A stretch of 64,000 nucleotides of DNA from Prevotella sp. AGR2160 (GTDB lineage: Bacteria; Bacteroidota; Bacteroidia; Bacteroidales; Bacteroidaceae): assembly GCF_000424185.1 (NCBI RefSeq), contig NZ_AUJK01000017.1:1-64000 (forward strand), in the 5' to 3' direction. The notes under the pieces are model-generated. The model worked only from the letters and a program-made list of their open reading frames with translations. It ran no database searches and was not told the DNA's origin. Below are positions 1-7,988 of the stretch, piece by piece. The translations under genes were made by a program, and so were the position numbers. Every line of letters starts with the position of its first letter. Position 1 is the stretch's first letter.

Positions 1-218
1 TGGAAGGCATCTTTGATACAGAAGAACGGGAAAAGAAGCAGTAAATGGAAAACCTGCAATACAGTAAATTTGCAGTTAGGCTTCTTGGTGAGACCTATCT
101 GCTTTTCATGAATATGCAAAGAACGCATAATGCCGACAATGCGGATTATAGCCCTGTGACTGTCATTTTGTTGGAAAAATTCTTGCAGCTCTGAAAAAAT
201 TGATGTATCTTTGCGCAT
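1..218 (-). CDS. IS transposase, N-terminal part (cut by the window edge)
   Basis: On the minus strand an ATG at 218-216 opens a frame that runs without a stop to the window start. The protein begins MRKDTSIFSELQEFF and continues with RAIIRIVGIMRS, a TKKPNCKFTVLQV segment and a hydrophobic LLLLFPFF stretch. I recognise this as the N-terminus of DDE transposases (IS4-like, DDE_Tnp_1) common in Bacteroides and Prevotella. About 72 residues are present; the catalytic DDE part lies outside the window, so intactness cannot be judged. Two small plus-strand frames over the same bases are shadows. The family name is from recall of the N-terminal sequence and not from catalytic motifs. Confidence 0.75.
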   Translation of the reverse strand, partial: MRKDTSIFSELQEFFQQNDSHRAIIRIVGIMRSLHIHEKQIGLTKKPNCKFTVLQVFHLLLLFPFFCIKDAF

Positions 219-297
219 AGCTAAAGGTATTTGGTACTTTGTTTATTGACATTACAAAGATACTAATTTTCCGCGACTTACGGAAACCTTTAGCTAT
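217..297 (-). promoter_or_regulatory. Fold-back leader and promoter of the IS transposase
   Basis: A perfect 12-bp inverted repeat (217-228 with 286-297) encloses two hairpins: GTACTTTGT/ACAAAGATAC (234-242 with 254-263, one bulge) and TTTCCG/CGGAAA (268-273 with 281-286). The inner arm of the outer stem overlaps the transposase start codon. A minus-strand -7 box TATCTTTG (262-255) lies inside, with TTTC 20 nt upstream. Transcripts from this promoter would lack the outer 5' arm, while read-through transcripts would fold and hide the start. This is inferred from the geometry, as known for IS10. Confidence 0.55.
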
Positions 298-330
298 TTT
301 TATTCACCCTATTTTGACCTTTTTATTCAC
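297..330. repeat. 11-bp direct repeat at the IS outer end
   Basis: TTTTTATTCAC occurs at 297-307 and again at 320-330, just outside the transposase leader. It may belong to the terminal region of the insertion sequence. The element's exact end cannot be fixed because the other end is outside the window. Confidence 0.4.
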
Positions 331-392
331 TTGCGAAAGTTGAGTATGTAATAAAGGGTAAGAAATTCGTAGTGAAATAAAATAATGAGTTA

Positions 393-425
393 TTTTGGTC
401 TTTTCCTGTAAATTCACTACCTTTG
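393..425 (+). promoter_or_regulatory. Bacteroidales promoter of the CDF gene
   Basis: -7 box TACCTTTG at 418-425 and a TTTTG -33 box at 393-397, with the family-typical 20-nt spacer. The expected transcript would start near 432, giving a leader of about 65 nt before the ATG at 499. Confidence 0.6.
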
Positions 426-498
426 CTTCCCATGAATCCGTGAACATGTTTTTGTCCTCACAATGAGGATAAAGGGTTCGTGTGAAGAGGAATAAATT

Positions 499-1461
499 AT
501 GGTTGAGAATAAGAATCAGGAAATCAGTCGGCGGGAGCGGGCGATCACCCGTGTCACCCTGGAGGGGAGCGTCATCAACATTGTGTTGCTGACCTTCAAG
601 TTCATTGCCGGTATCGTCGGCCACTCAGGAGCGATGATCGCCGATGCCGTACATTCGTTGTCGGACTTCATCACCGACATCATCGTCATCATCTTCGTCC
701 ATGTGAGCAGCAAGCCCATAGACCGTGACCACGACTACGGCCATGGGAAATATGAGACGCTGGCGACGGCCCTTGTGAGCATCATACTCCTCGTCGTCGG
801 CGCCTATCTGATGTTCAGCTCCGTGGTGAAGATCTGGAGCGTCATGCGTGGCGCCGTCCTCCCGCGGCCGGGCGCCATTGCCCTCGTCGCCGCCCTGGCG
901 AGTATCGCGCTGAAGGAATGGGCCTACCAGTTCACCGTCCGCCTCGGTAAGAAGGTCCACAGCGATGCCGTCATCGCCAACGCGTGGCATCACCGCAGTG
1001 ATGCCCTCTCGTCGGTGGGTACGGCCATCGGCATCGGTGGCGCCATCCTCCTCGGCAGCCGCTGGACGGTACTCGATCCACTGGCGGCCCTCGTGGTGAG
1101 CGTGTTCATCGTCATCTCCGCCTTCAAGCTCGTCAACGGAGCCGTCGGCGAACTGACGGAGAAGAGCCTGCCGGCGGACGTGGAGCAACATATCACGGAC
1201 ATCGTCTGCGATGAGCCGCAGGTCAGTGCCGTCCACAACCTCCGTACACGCCATATCGGCAACGCCACGAGTATAGAGATGCACGTACGCATGCCGGGGG
1301 ACCTCACGCTCTATGAGGCCCACCGGCATGCGTCGAATATCGAACATGCGCTGCGACAGCATTTCGGCAGCAACACGATCATCAGTATCCATATGGAACC
1401 CGTGAAAATCCACGGGAAATATGAGGAGCCGTCAGGCAAACGTCCTACAGCAGACTCATGA
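499..1461 (+). CDS. Cation diffusion facilitator (CDF) metal exporter
   Basis: This 320-residue inner-membrane protein should export divalent metal in exchange for protons. The two metal-binding pairs of the family are visible: HSLSD (H52, D56) in the second membrane helix and H164/D168 (HHRSD) in the fifth. The HD-HD combination is the arrangement linked to zinc/cadmium members, so zinc is the likeliest substrate (inference). A DHDYGHGKYE loop after helix 2 and a C-terminal cytoplasmic domain from about residue 215 are also typical. The gene stands alone behind its own promoter. Its last 17 bases overlap the 3' end of the convergent dxs-like gene. Confidence 0.9.
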   Translation: MVENKNQEISRRERAITRVTLEGSVINIVLLTFKFIAGIVGHSGAMIADAVHSLSDFITDIIVIIFVHVSSKPIDRDHDYGHGKYETLATALVSIILLVVGAYLMFSSVVKIWSVMRGAVLPRPGAIALVAALASIALKEWAYQFTVRLGKKVHSDAVIANAWHHRSDALSSVGTAIGIGGAILLGSRWTVLDPLAALVVSVFIVISAFKLVNGAVGELTEKSLPADVEQHITDIVCDEPQVSAVHNLRTRHIGNATSIEMHVRMPGDLTLYEAHRHASNIEHALRQHFGSNTIISIHMEPVKIHGKYEEPSGKRPTADS

Positions 1462-3199
1462 TGTCGGCAACGATCTGTCCGTCCTCGAGATGATTCTCAC
1501 GCAGCAGCTCGTTGACATCATAACGGTCGTATAACGACTTCTTTACGCCGAAGTTGAGTACACGGACCTCCGTAGGACCATAGAAGCGGCTGACGCGCTC
1601 ACCGAAGCCGCCGTCGAGGCTGCCGTCCTCCAGGGTAATGACGAGGCGGTGGTTCTTCTTCAGGTCCGCCAGGAGATCCTCGTCGATGCCGCTGAGCCAA
1701 CGGGGGTTGACCAGTGTGGCATCGATGCCCTTCCCAGTCAGGAGCTCGCGGACCCGCTCGCCCTTCTGGAAGAAGTTGCCGACGGCGATGATGGCAACGT
1801 CACTGCCACGATGGGCCACACGGAAACGGTTGATATCACTATAGTCGGTATCCACGGGCTCCGTGGCATGACAGACCTTACCGGCCGGCACACGGATGGC
1901 GACGGAGTATTTCTCCTGGTTGATGGCCCAGTTCTCCATGGCGATGAGCTCCTCGTAGGTCGTCGGGGCGAGATAGTGGAGGTTCGGGATGTGGGAGATC
2001 ATAGGGATATCGAAGAAACAGATATGCGTGAAATCGTTCATCCCATAGATCGTAGCGCCCAGGATGTTGAACACGGCGGGATTGCCGTTGACGGCGAGGT
2101 CCTGTGCCAGCTGGTCATAGGTGCGCTGGAAGAAAGTGGCATAATCGCTGAAGACGGGATGGGCGCCACGCTTCGCGGCCCCGGAGGCCAGTGCCACAGC
2201 TTCCTCTTCGGCAATGCCGGCATCGATGAACTGACGACCCGCAGCCTCACGGCGCGCCTTGTTGAAGCCGAAGGAAGAGGGGGTGCCGGCGGTGATGAGC
2301 ACGAGCTTCGGGTCTTTCTTCATCTTCTCGAAGAGCCAGTCGCCAAGCAGGCTGTCGATATTCTCCCCATCATCGGTATTGCGCAGGCTGCCGTCGGCGA
2401 TATAGAACGGCATATGCCAGTGCCATGCCTCCTTATTCTCCACGGCGGGCTCATAGCCATGGCCTTTCTCCGTATGGATATGTACGACAACGGGGTGGTC
2501 GATGTCCTTCACCTCCCGGAAAGCGGCGATGAGCGCCGCGATGTCATTGCCCTGCTCCACATATCGATAATCGAAGCCCATGGCCCGGAAGAAGTTGCAC
2601 TCTGCCTTACCCTTGGTCTCCCGGAGTAGCTGAAGGTTACGATACAGTCCTCCGTGGTTCTCGGCGATACTCATCTCATTGTCATTGACAACGATGATGA
2701 TGTTCGTGCCGATCTCTGCCGCCGTATCGAAGCCCTCGAAGGCCTCACCGCCGGAGAGAGAGCCGTCGCCGATGACGGCGATAACATTCTCCTTGCCGCC
2801 GAGGATATCACGACCTTTCTGCAGGCCCGTGGCCAGGGCTATGGAGGTAGAGGTATGACCAATCTCGAAATTGTCATACTCCGCGTTCTCACGGGGTGAG
2901 GAATAGCCGGAGATGGCATTCATATCCTCTACATGGAGGAAGCCGTCGGCACGCCCCGTGAGCATCTTGTGGGGATAGCTCTGATGACTGACATCGAAGA
3001 CGATCTTGTCCTCGGGGGCGTTGAAGACATAGTGGAGGGCAATCGTCGCCTCCACGAAGCCGAGGTTCGGGCCTACATGACCACCATGGTTACTCACACG
3101 GTTGAGGATTCCCTGACGGATCTCACCGGCTACGTCGTTCAGTTCTTTGATATTGAGTCCCTTGATATCTTTCGGACTCTTGATTTTCTCTAAATACAT
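1445..3199 (-). CDS. dxs: Divergent 1-deoxy-D-xylulose-5-phosphate synthase
   Basis: A 584-residue thiamine-diphosphate enzyme of the DXS/transketolase type, expected to condense pyruvate and glyceraldehyde-3-phosphate in the MEP isoprenoid pathway. Visible motifs are HQSYPHKMLTGR (compare HQAYPHKILTGR), the GDGSLSGGEAF thiamine site near 144-154 with NDNEMSI near 172-178, a GGH near 39-41, and the glutamate-bearing GIAEEEAV that starts the pyrimidine domain. It is shorter than usual DXS (about 620-640). The DGPTHQG segment of canonical enzymes reads GMNDFTHIC here, so catalytic identity is less certain than family. It starts 12 bases behind the AraC-type gene, suggesting co-transcription. 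A canonical paralogue elsewhere in the genome would not be surprising. Confidence 0.75.
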   Translation of the reverse strand: MYLEKIKSPKDIKGLNIKELNDVAGEIRQGILNRVSNHGGHVGPNLGFVEATIALHYVFNAPEDKIVFDVSHQSYPHKMLTGRADGFLHVEDMNAISGYSSPRENAEYDNFEIGHTSTSIALATGLQKGRDILGGKENVIAVIGDGSLSGGEAFEGFDTAAEIGTNIIIVVNDNEMSIAENHGGLYRNLQLLRETKGKAECNFFRAMGFDYRYVEQGNDIAALIAAFREVKDIDHPVVVHIHTEKGHGYEPAVENKEAWHWHMPFYIADGSLRNTDDGENIDSLLGDWLFEKMKKDPKLVLITAGTPSSFGFNKARREAAGRQFIDAGIAEEEAVALASGAAKRGAHPVFSDYATFFQRTYDQLAQDLAVNGNPAVFNILGATIYGMNDFTHICFFDIPMISHIPNLHYLAPTTYEELIAMENWAINQEKYSVAIRVPAGKVCHATEPVDTDYSDINRFRVAHRGSDVAIIAVGNFFQKGERVRELLTGKGIDATLVNPRWLSGIDEDLLADLKKNHRLVITLEDGSLDGGFGERVSRFYGPTEVRVLNFGVKKSLYDRYDVNELLRENHLEDGQIVADIMSLL

Positions 3200-3211
3200 A
3201 TTCTTTACCTT

Positions 3212-4117
3212 TTATTTCTGTCTGTATTCTTTCGGCGTCATGCCTGTCAGTTTCTTGAAGAAGCGCGTGAAATGCTGGGGATACTGAAATCCCAAGTCAT
3301 CGGAAATCTGCGAGATGCTGCGCCGGCTGTCCATGAGTTTCTCCTTGCCGAGGGAGAGGACATGCTGCTGGATAAAGAGTTGGGCGCTCATGCCCGTCTC
3401 CTTGCGGACGAGGTCTCCGAAATAGCCGGGAGAGAGACAGGCTTTGTCGGCAAACCAAGCCACGGAGGGGAGGCCATGGCGACGTACCTCATCACCGGTG
3501 AAATACGCCTTGATATTCCTTTCGAAATCGGAGAGGATGTCCGAGTTGACTTTATGGCGCGTGATGAACTGCCGGTCGTAGAAGCGCTGACAGTAATCGA
3601 GGATCAGTTTGATACGGTCAGTGAGGATGGTCTGCGAGTGCTTGTCGACGGGCAGCTCCAGTTCCATACGGATAGACTGGAGGGTGTCGGTGATCATCTT
3701 CCGTTCGCGCTCCGAGAGATGGAGGCTCTCAAAGGAATCGTAATCGAAAAAATGATAATCGCCGATGGCTTTTCCCAAGGGAGTGCCGTAGAGGATGTCG
3801 GGGTGGAAGAGCAAGCCGAGGGTATGACCGGGGTGGGCCATCTGCTCATCGGTCATATCCACCTGCACCACCTGCCCCGGGGCGAAACTGACGATGGTCC
3901 CGTCGTGGTAGTCATACTCCCGGCGGCCATAGTGCAGCGTGCATTGTTTTCCGTCCTTGAGCCACAGGGCATAGAGACCATAGCGCAGTTTGACATGGTT
4001 GATCCACCGCGTGGCCTCCGCCATATCCACCACGGCGACATAAGGGTGCTGCGTGGTGAAACCGTAGGATTCATTATATTTACCGACAGAGTCGATGCTG
4101 ATGATTTCTTCTGACAT
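3212..4117 (-). CDS. AraC-family transcriptional regulator
   Basis: The C-terminal third carries two helix-turn-helix motifs of the AraC/XylS type, ending SDDLGFQYPQHFTRFFKK and LTGMTPKEYRQK, about where 300-residue AraC regulators end. The N-terminal 170 residues form a probable sensor domain; the ligand cannot be read from sequence. I chose the start at 4117 (MSEEIIS, preceded by AAGAAG) over an in-frame ATG nine codons upstream, giving 301 residues. The gene heads a likely two-gene operon with the dxs-like gene 12 bases downstream, so it may control that enzyme. Confidence 0.85.
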   Translation of the reverse strand: MSEEIISIDSVGKYNESYGFTTQHPYVAVVDMAEATRWINHVKLRYGLYALWLKDGKQCTLHYGRREYDYHDGTIVSFAPGQVVQVDMTDEQMAHPGHTLGLLFHPDILYGTPLGKAIGDYHFFDYDSFESLHLSERERKMITDTLQSIRMELELPVDKHSQTILTDRIKLILDYCQRFYDRQFITRHKVNSDILSDFERNIKAYFTGDEVRRHGLPSVAWFADKACLSPGYFGDLVRKETGMSAQLFIQQHVLSLGKEKLMDSRRSISQISDDLGFQYPQHFTRFFKKLTGMTPKEYRQK

Positions 4118-4141
4118 AATCTTCTTTTTGATTTCCGTTTG

Positions 4142-4149
4142 CAAAGTTA
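4142..4149 (-). promoter_or_regulatory. -7 box for the araC-dxs operon
   Basis: Minus-strand TAACTTTG, 24 bases upstream of the chosen start codon at 4117. No clear -33 box is visible, as is usual for an activator-dependent or weak promoter. Confidence 0.45.
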
Positions 4150-4212
4150 CACATAAGAAATCAAAAACGTGTTACCCCATCTCATGTCTTTTTTACCTTT
4201 TATGCTTATTTA

Positions 4213-4240
4213 GTAGGGACATGATTTATCATGTTCCGCA
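4213..4240 (+). repeat. Dispersed repeat family A, copy 1
   Basis: GTAGGGACATGATTTATCATGT followed by TCCGC. The core ACATGAT-TT-ATCATGT is a perfect 7-bp palindrome. Other copies are at 18027, 53395 and 57966. Confidence 0.7.
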
Positions 4241-4289
4241 AAGGTGATTTCGTTAGGGTTCGTTGTGATTCCGTTGGGGTTCGAAACCA
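4241..4289 (-). repeat. Two degenerate copies of the tRNA-Arg 3' end
   Basis: 4241-4262 and 4266-4289 each resemble the T-arm plus acceptor end of the intact tRNA at 4350-4424 (AAGGTGATTCCGCTGGGGTT), with a few substitutions. Duplicated tRNA 3' ends are the usual scars of integrative elements that insert at tRNA genes. No integrase gene is present here. Confidence 0.55.
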
Positions 4290-4349
4290 TACCCAGCAGC
4301 GTTTTGGTCGGGGATATATAGGGATTTGAGTTATACTGATCCTCAAAGG

Positions 4350-4424
4350 TGATTCCGCTGGGGTTCGAACCCAGGACCCACAGCTTAGAAGGCTGTTGCT
4401 CTAATCCAACTGAGCTACGGAACC
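4350..4424 (-). tRNA. tRNA-Arg (anticodon TCT)
   Basis: Read on the minus strand, the acceptor stem GGTTCCG pairs with CGGAATC (one G-T pair). The D-arm GCTC/GAGC follows, then the anticodon loop CTTCTAA giving TCT, and the T-arm CTGGG-TTCGAAC-CCCAG with discriminator A. The CCA end is not encoded. It decodes AGA. The flanking duplicated 3' ends suggest past use as an integration site. Confidence 0.93.
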
Positions 4425-4541
4425 AACACCCATTTACAGGAAAGGCCTGTAAATTCTGTGCAAAGGTACGGCTAATTTTTGAAATAGCGAAATCTTTGCA
4501 CAGATTTTTCCTAAACAGCCCTCTTTTTCCAAAATTTTCCT

Positions 4542-4549
4542 TAATTTTG
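4542..4549 (+). promoter_or_regulatory. -7 box of the spmAB-like gene
   Basis: TAATTTTG ends eight bases before the ATG at 4558. With the usual distance of about 6-8 bases from box to transcription start, the mRNA would be leaderless or nearly so. Confidence 0.5.
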
Positions 4550-4557
4550 CAGCCGCT

Positions 4558-5790
4558 ATGGTATTAAACTATATTTGGATCGCCTTCTTCGTCATCGCCT
4601 TCCTCTTCGGACTCGTCCAACTGGTCTTCATGGGTGACACCACCGTCATGGAGAAGATGGTACAGAGCACTTTCGACACGTCAAAGACCGCCTTTGAGAC
4701 CTCGTTGGGCCTCACAGGTGTGCTGGCCCTGTGGCTCGGCATCATGAAGATCGGCGAGCGCGCGGGAGCCGTCAACGCCCTCTCACGCCTCCTCTCCCCC
4801 GTCTTCACGAAACTCTTCCCAGGCATCCCCAAGGGCCATCCCGCCATGGGTGCCATCTTCATGAATATCGCCTCCAATATGCTCGGCCTCGACAATGCCG
4901 CCACGCCGACAGGCTTGAAGGCCATGCAGGAGATGCAGAGTCTGAACCCGAAGAAAGACACGGCGACGAACCCGATGATCATGTTTCTCGTGCTGAACAC
5001 CAGTGGACTGACGATCATTCCCACGACGATTCTCGCCTTCCGTGCCGCGAAGGGAGCCGCCATGCCGACGGATGTCTTCATCCCCATCCTCATCGCCACG
5101 GGTATCGCTACGCTCGCGGGTATCATCATCACGGCACTGTGGCAGAAGATCAACCTCCTGCAGCCCGTTCTCCTCGCCACCCTCGGCGGTCTCATCGCCT
5201 TCATTGGCCTCATCATCTGGGGCTTCGGACAGATGGACAAGGACACGATGGCCACGGTGACGAGCGTGACCTCCAACCTCATCCTCCTCGGCGTGATTAT
5301 CACCTTTATTATAGGAGGCTTCCTGAAGAATATCAATGTCTACGACGCCTTCATTGAGGGCGCGAAGGAAGGCTTCCATACCGCCGTAAGGATCATCCCC
5401 TATCTCGTAGCCATCCTCGTGGGTGTCGGCATCTTCCGCGCCTCAGGAGCCATGGACATGCTCATCGACGGCATCGCCTGGTGCGTGAAAGCCTGCGGAC
5501 TGAACACGGACTTTGTCGGAGCGCTGCCGACGGCCTTTATGAAGCCCCTCAGCGGCAGCGGCGCCCGCGGTCTGATGCTCGAGGCGATGGACAACTACGG
5601 ACCCGACAGTTTCGTCGGCCGGCTGAGCTGTATCTTCCAGGGCTCCACAGACACCACCTTCTATATCCTTGCCGTCTATTTCGGCAGTGTCAACATCAAA
5701 TATACGCGCCATGCCGTGGCCTGCGGTCTCCTCGCTGATCTTTGCGGTGTCATCGCTGCCATCTGCGTGGCCTACATCTTCTTCCACTAA
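4558..5790 (+). CDS. Fused SpmA/SpmB-like nucleoside-recognition membrane protein
   Basis: A 410-residue multispanning membrane protein with two Gate (nucleoside recognition) domains in tandem, corresponding to the separate spore maturation proteins A and B of Bacillus. The N-terminal half has the SpmA-like NMLGLDNAATPTGLKAM motif near residue 115. The C-terminal half has SpmB-like PTAFMKPLSGSGARGLM (near 328) and QGSTDTTFYILAVYFG (near 362). The organism does not sporulate, so the role is unknown; transport of a nucleoside-like or cell-wall-related solute is a guess from the family. Three bases separate it from the flippase gene, indicating co-transcription. Confidence 0.85.
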   Translation: MVLNYIWIAFFVIAFLFGLVQLVFMGDTTVMEKMVQSTFDTSKTAFETSLGLTGVLALWLGIMKIGERAGAVNALSRLLSPVFTKLFPGIPKGHPAMGAIFMNIASNMLGLDNAATPTGLKAMQEMQSLNPKKDTATNPMIMFLVLNTSGLTIIPTTILAFRAAKGAAMPTDVFIPILIATGIATLAGIIITALWQKINLLQPVLLATLGGLIAFIGLIIWGFGQMDKDTMATVTSVTSNLILLGVIITFIIGGFLKNINVYDAFIEGAKEGFHTAVRIIPYLVAILVGVGIFRASGAMDMLIDGIAWCVKACGLNTDFVGALPTAFMKPLSGSGARGLMLEAMDNYGPDSFVGRLSCIFQGSTDTTFYILAVYFGSVNIKYTRHAVACGLLADLCGVIAAICVAYIFFH

Positions 5791-5793
5791 AAT

Positions 5794-7275
5794 ATGGCAA
5801 ACTTAAAATCACTAGCAAAAGATACCGCGATCTACGGACTGAGCAGCATTGCGGCACGCTTCATCGGCTATCTCCTCGTACCGATCGAGACAGCCAAGTT
5901 CAACGCCGCCGGCGGACAGTATGGTATCATCACGAATATCTACGCGTATATCGCCCTGCTGATCATCATCCTCACCTACGGCATGGAGACGACATTCTTC
6001 CGCTTCATGAACCGTCCGGGCGAGGATCCGAAGAAAGTCTATGCCACGACGTTGCGCATGGTCGCCACGACCTCGCTGGCTTTCGTGCTCCTCCTCTGGG
6101 CCTTCCTCAGTCCTATCGCGAATGCCATCGGCTATCCCGACCATCCGGAGTTTATCATGATCATGGGCACGTGCGTGGCCATCGACGCCTTCACGGCTAT
6201 CCCCTTCGCTTACCTCCGCTATGCCCATAAGCCCGTGAAGTTCGCCCTGCTGAAGATGGTGAGCATCGTCGTCAACCTCGTCGGCGTGAGCCTCTACCTC
6301 ATCGTGCTGCCGGACATCCACCTGAACCTCTTCCATATCTACGACGCCAACTTCGACCTGGAGGTGGTATGGGTATTCTGGATTGAACTGTCGGGCTCCA
6401 TCCTCACGCTGATCCTCCTGGCGAAGGAGCTGAAAGGCTTCGCCAATCCCTTCGACAAGGCGACCTGCAAGCGCATGCTCTCCTATACGTGGCCGTTGCT
6501 CGTCATGGGCCTCGCCGGACAGCTCAACCAGTGCGCCTCACAGATTATCTTCCCCTATGTCTTCAACGGCACCCCCGAGGAGGCCCGTGTGCAGCTCGGT
6601 ATCTACGGTGCCTGTATCAAGATTGCGATGATCATGGTCATGATCACGCAGGCCTTCCGCTATGCCTATGAGCCATTTGTCTTCGGACAGTCGAAGGAGA
6701 AAAACAACAAGGAGACCTATGCCCGTGTAATGAAATACTACATCATCTTCACCCTCCTGGCCTTCCTCAGCGTCATCGGATACATGGATATCATCCGCTA
6801 TATCGTCGGCAAGAGCTACTGGGAGGGTCTGGAGATCGTGCCTATCGTCATGGCCGCGGAGATCATGTTCGGCATCTTCTTCAACCTCAGCTTCTGGTAT
6901 AAGCTCATCGACAAGACCATCTGGGGCGCCTACTTCAGTGGCATCGGTGCCGCCGTCCTCATCGCCGTGGACATCATCTTCATCCCGCGCTTCAGCTATT
7001 GGGCCTGCGCCTGGGCCGGTTTCGTGAGCTACGGCGTGAGCATGGTGCTGAGCTATTTCTTCGGACAGAAATACTATCCCATCAACTATCCGCTAAAGGA
7101 TATCGCCTTCTACACCATTGCCGCCCTCATCGCCTTCGCCATCCTCGACTTCAGCAACAACCACCTACCGATGTGGGGTGCCCTGGCCTTGAACACCGTC
7201 CTTCTCGCCGCCTTCCTGGCCCTGATCATCAAGCGCGACTTCTGGGCGCTGATCCAGGCAAGAAGACACAGATAA
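5794..7275 (+). CDS. Polysaccharide biosynthesis flippase (Wzx/MATE-like)
   Basis: A 493-residue protein built of about twelve to fourteen hydrophobic segments with the layout of MurJ/Wzx-type oligosaccharide flippases. The start LAKDTAIYGLSSIAARFIGY is a typical N-terminus for the polysaccharide biosynthesis C family. It would move a lipid-linked saccharide across the inner membrane. It begins three bases after the SpmAB-like gene, and no glycosyltransferases lie nearby, so the substrate is open. After the stop codon a long repeat-derived hairpin begins at once (7279). Confidence 0.85.
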   Translation: MANLKSLAKDTAIYGLSSIAARFIGYLLVPIETAKFNAAGGQYGIITNIYAYIALLIIILTYGMETTFFRFMNRPGEDPKKVYATTLRMVATTSLAFVLLLWAFLSPIANAIGYPDHPEFIMIMGTCVAIDAFTAIPFAYLRYAHKPVKFALLKMVSIVVNLVGVSLYLIVLPDIHLNLFHIYDANFDLEVVWVFWIELSGSILTLILLAKELKGFANPFDKATCKRMLSYTWPLLVMGLAGQLNQCASQIIFPYVFNGTPEEARVQLGIYGACIKIAMIMVMITQAFRYAYEPFVFGQSKEKNNKETYARVMKYYIIFTLLAFLSVIGYMDIIRYIVGKSYWEGLEIVPIVMAAEIMFGIFFNLSFWYKLIDKTIWGAYFSGIGAAVLIAVDIIFIPRFSYWACAWAGFVSYGVSMVLSYFFGQKYYPINYPLKDIAFYTIAALIAFAILDFSNNHLPMWGALALNTVLLAAFLALIIKRDFWALIQARRHR

Positions 7276-7278
7276 TAA

Positions 7279-7374
7279 GTAGGTGTCGTCCTATTGCGGC
7301 CACGCAAGGAAGATGGGAAAATTTGTTTTTTCCATTCATCGTGGGTGCGTGGCCGCAACATGGCGGCCACCTAC
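7279..7374. repeat. Inverted pair of family B repeats forming a long hairpin
   Basis: A diverged copy at 7279-7309 (ending TTGCGGCCACGCA) faces a good copy at 7346-7374 (TGCGTGGCCGCAACATGG, then CGGCCACCTAC). The intervening bases also pair partly (GATGGGAAAA against TTTTTTCCATTCATC). In RNA this would be an extended imperfect hairpin directly behind the flippase stop codon, and it may act as a terminator or RNA-stability element. Confidence 0.65.
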
Positions 7375-7524
7375 AATTCCCGTTAATCGTGGGTCAAATT
7401 TTGCATAGTCTCCACTCAGAATACCTCAAAATTGACACGGCTTTTGCATCATCTGTTTTTTAGTTCTGGAAAGCGAGATGCCCAAAATGCCATCTGCGCC
7501 TAGCAATCATGCAGAATCGCTCCC

Positions 7525-7600
7525 CTATCTATCGTGCAGAATTTTGTAAACAGCATCCACAGAAAATTATCTCTGCTGTTTACGAACCGTAAATAGCATT
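7525..7600. repeat. Hairpin repeat family G, copy 1
   Basis: CTATCGTGCAGAATTT is followed by GTAAACAGCA, about 18 unpaired bases including AGAAAATTATCTC, and TGCTGTTTAC. The 10-bp arms are perfect. The second copy at 39981-40051 keeps the fold with several paired changes. Confidence 0.6.
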
Positions 7601-7961
7601 GTTTCTCACAAAAAATGCCATCGTTTTCTGCATAAATATCAGCCATAGTACCGAAAATGCATCATTTTCGCGAATAATTATACCATCCGACTTCCCCATT
7701 TGACAGACCCATATTCGTATCTCGCTGTCATACAGACAGATAGTAAAGTCGCCCATATTTCGGCTATTTGCGGCCTAATGCCCGTTTGGTGATTTCCGCG
7801 CCCGTCATGAACCTTTACCTCCTGTTAAAATTGAGGGAATGACGACCATGTTGCATCCACGCCCTACTTATCGAACAATCAAATCCATGTATATACGATA
7901 TTAAATCACCCTACATCCATTTGGGAAGATTAATTCCCAACTCATAGAATAAGCAAAAGAG

Positions 7962-7988
7962 GCCCCTCAAGCGTGAGGGACTTTTTTT
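7962..7988 (+). terminator. Rho-independent terminator
   Basis: CCCTCA-AGCG-TGAGGG with a T7 run on the plus strand. On the minus strand it is followed by a shorter CTCTTTT run, so it can also serve the AAA ATPase gene that ends at 8016. Confidence 0.7.

Noticed and set aside
45..194. Plus-strand frame of 49 codons at the window start
   Set aside because: It lies antisense to the transposase N-terminus, which has recognisable sequence and its own promoter; the plus-strand frame resembles nothing and is a shadow.
206..213. Plus-strand TATCTTTG box, with the 217-297 structure as a small RNA
   Set aside because: The box lies inside the transposase coding sequence and the structure is better explained as the transposase's own leader on the minus strand.
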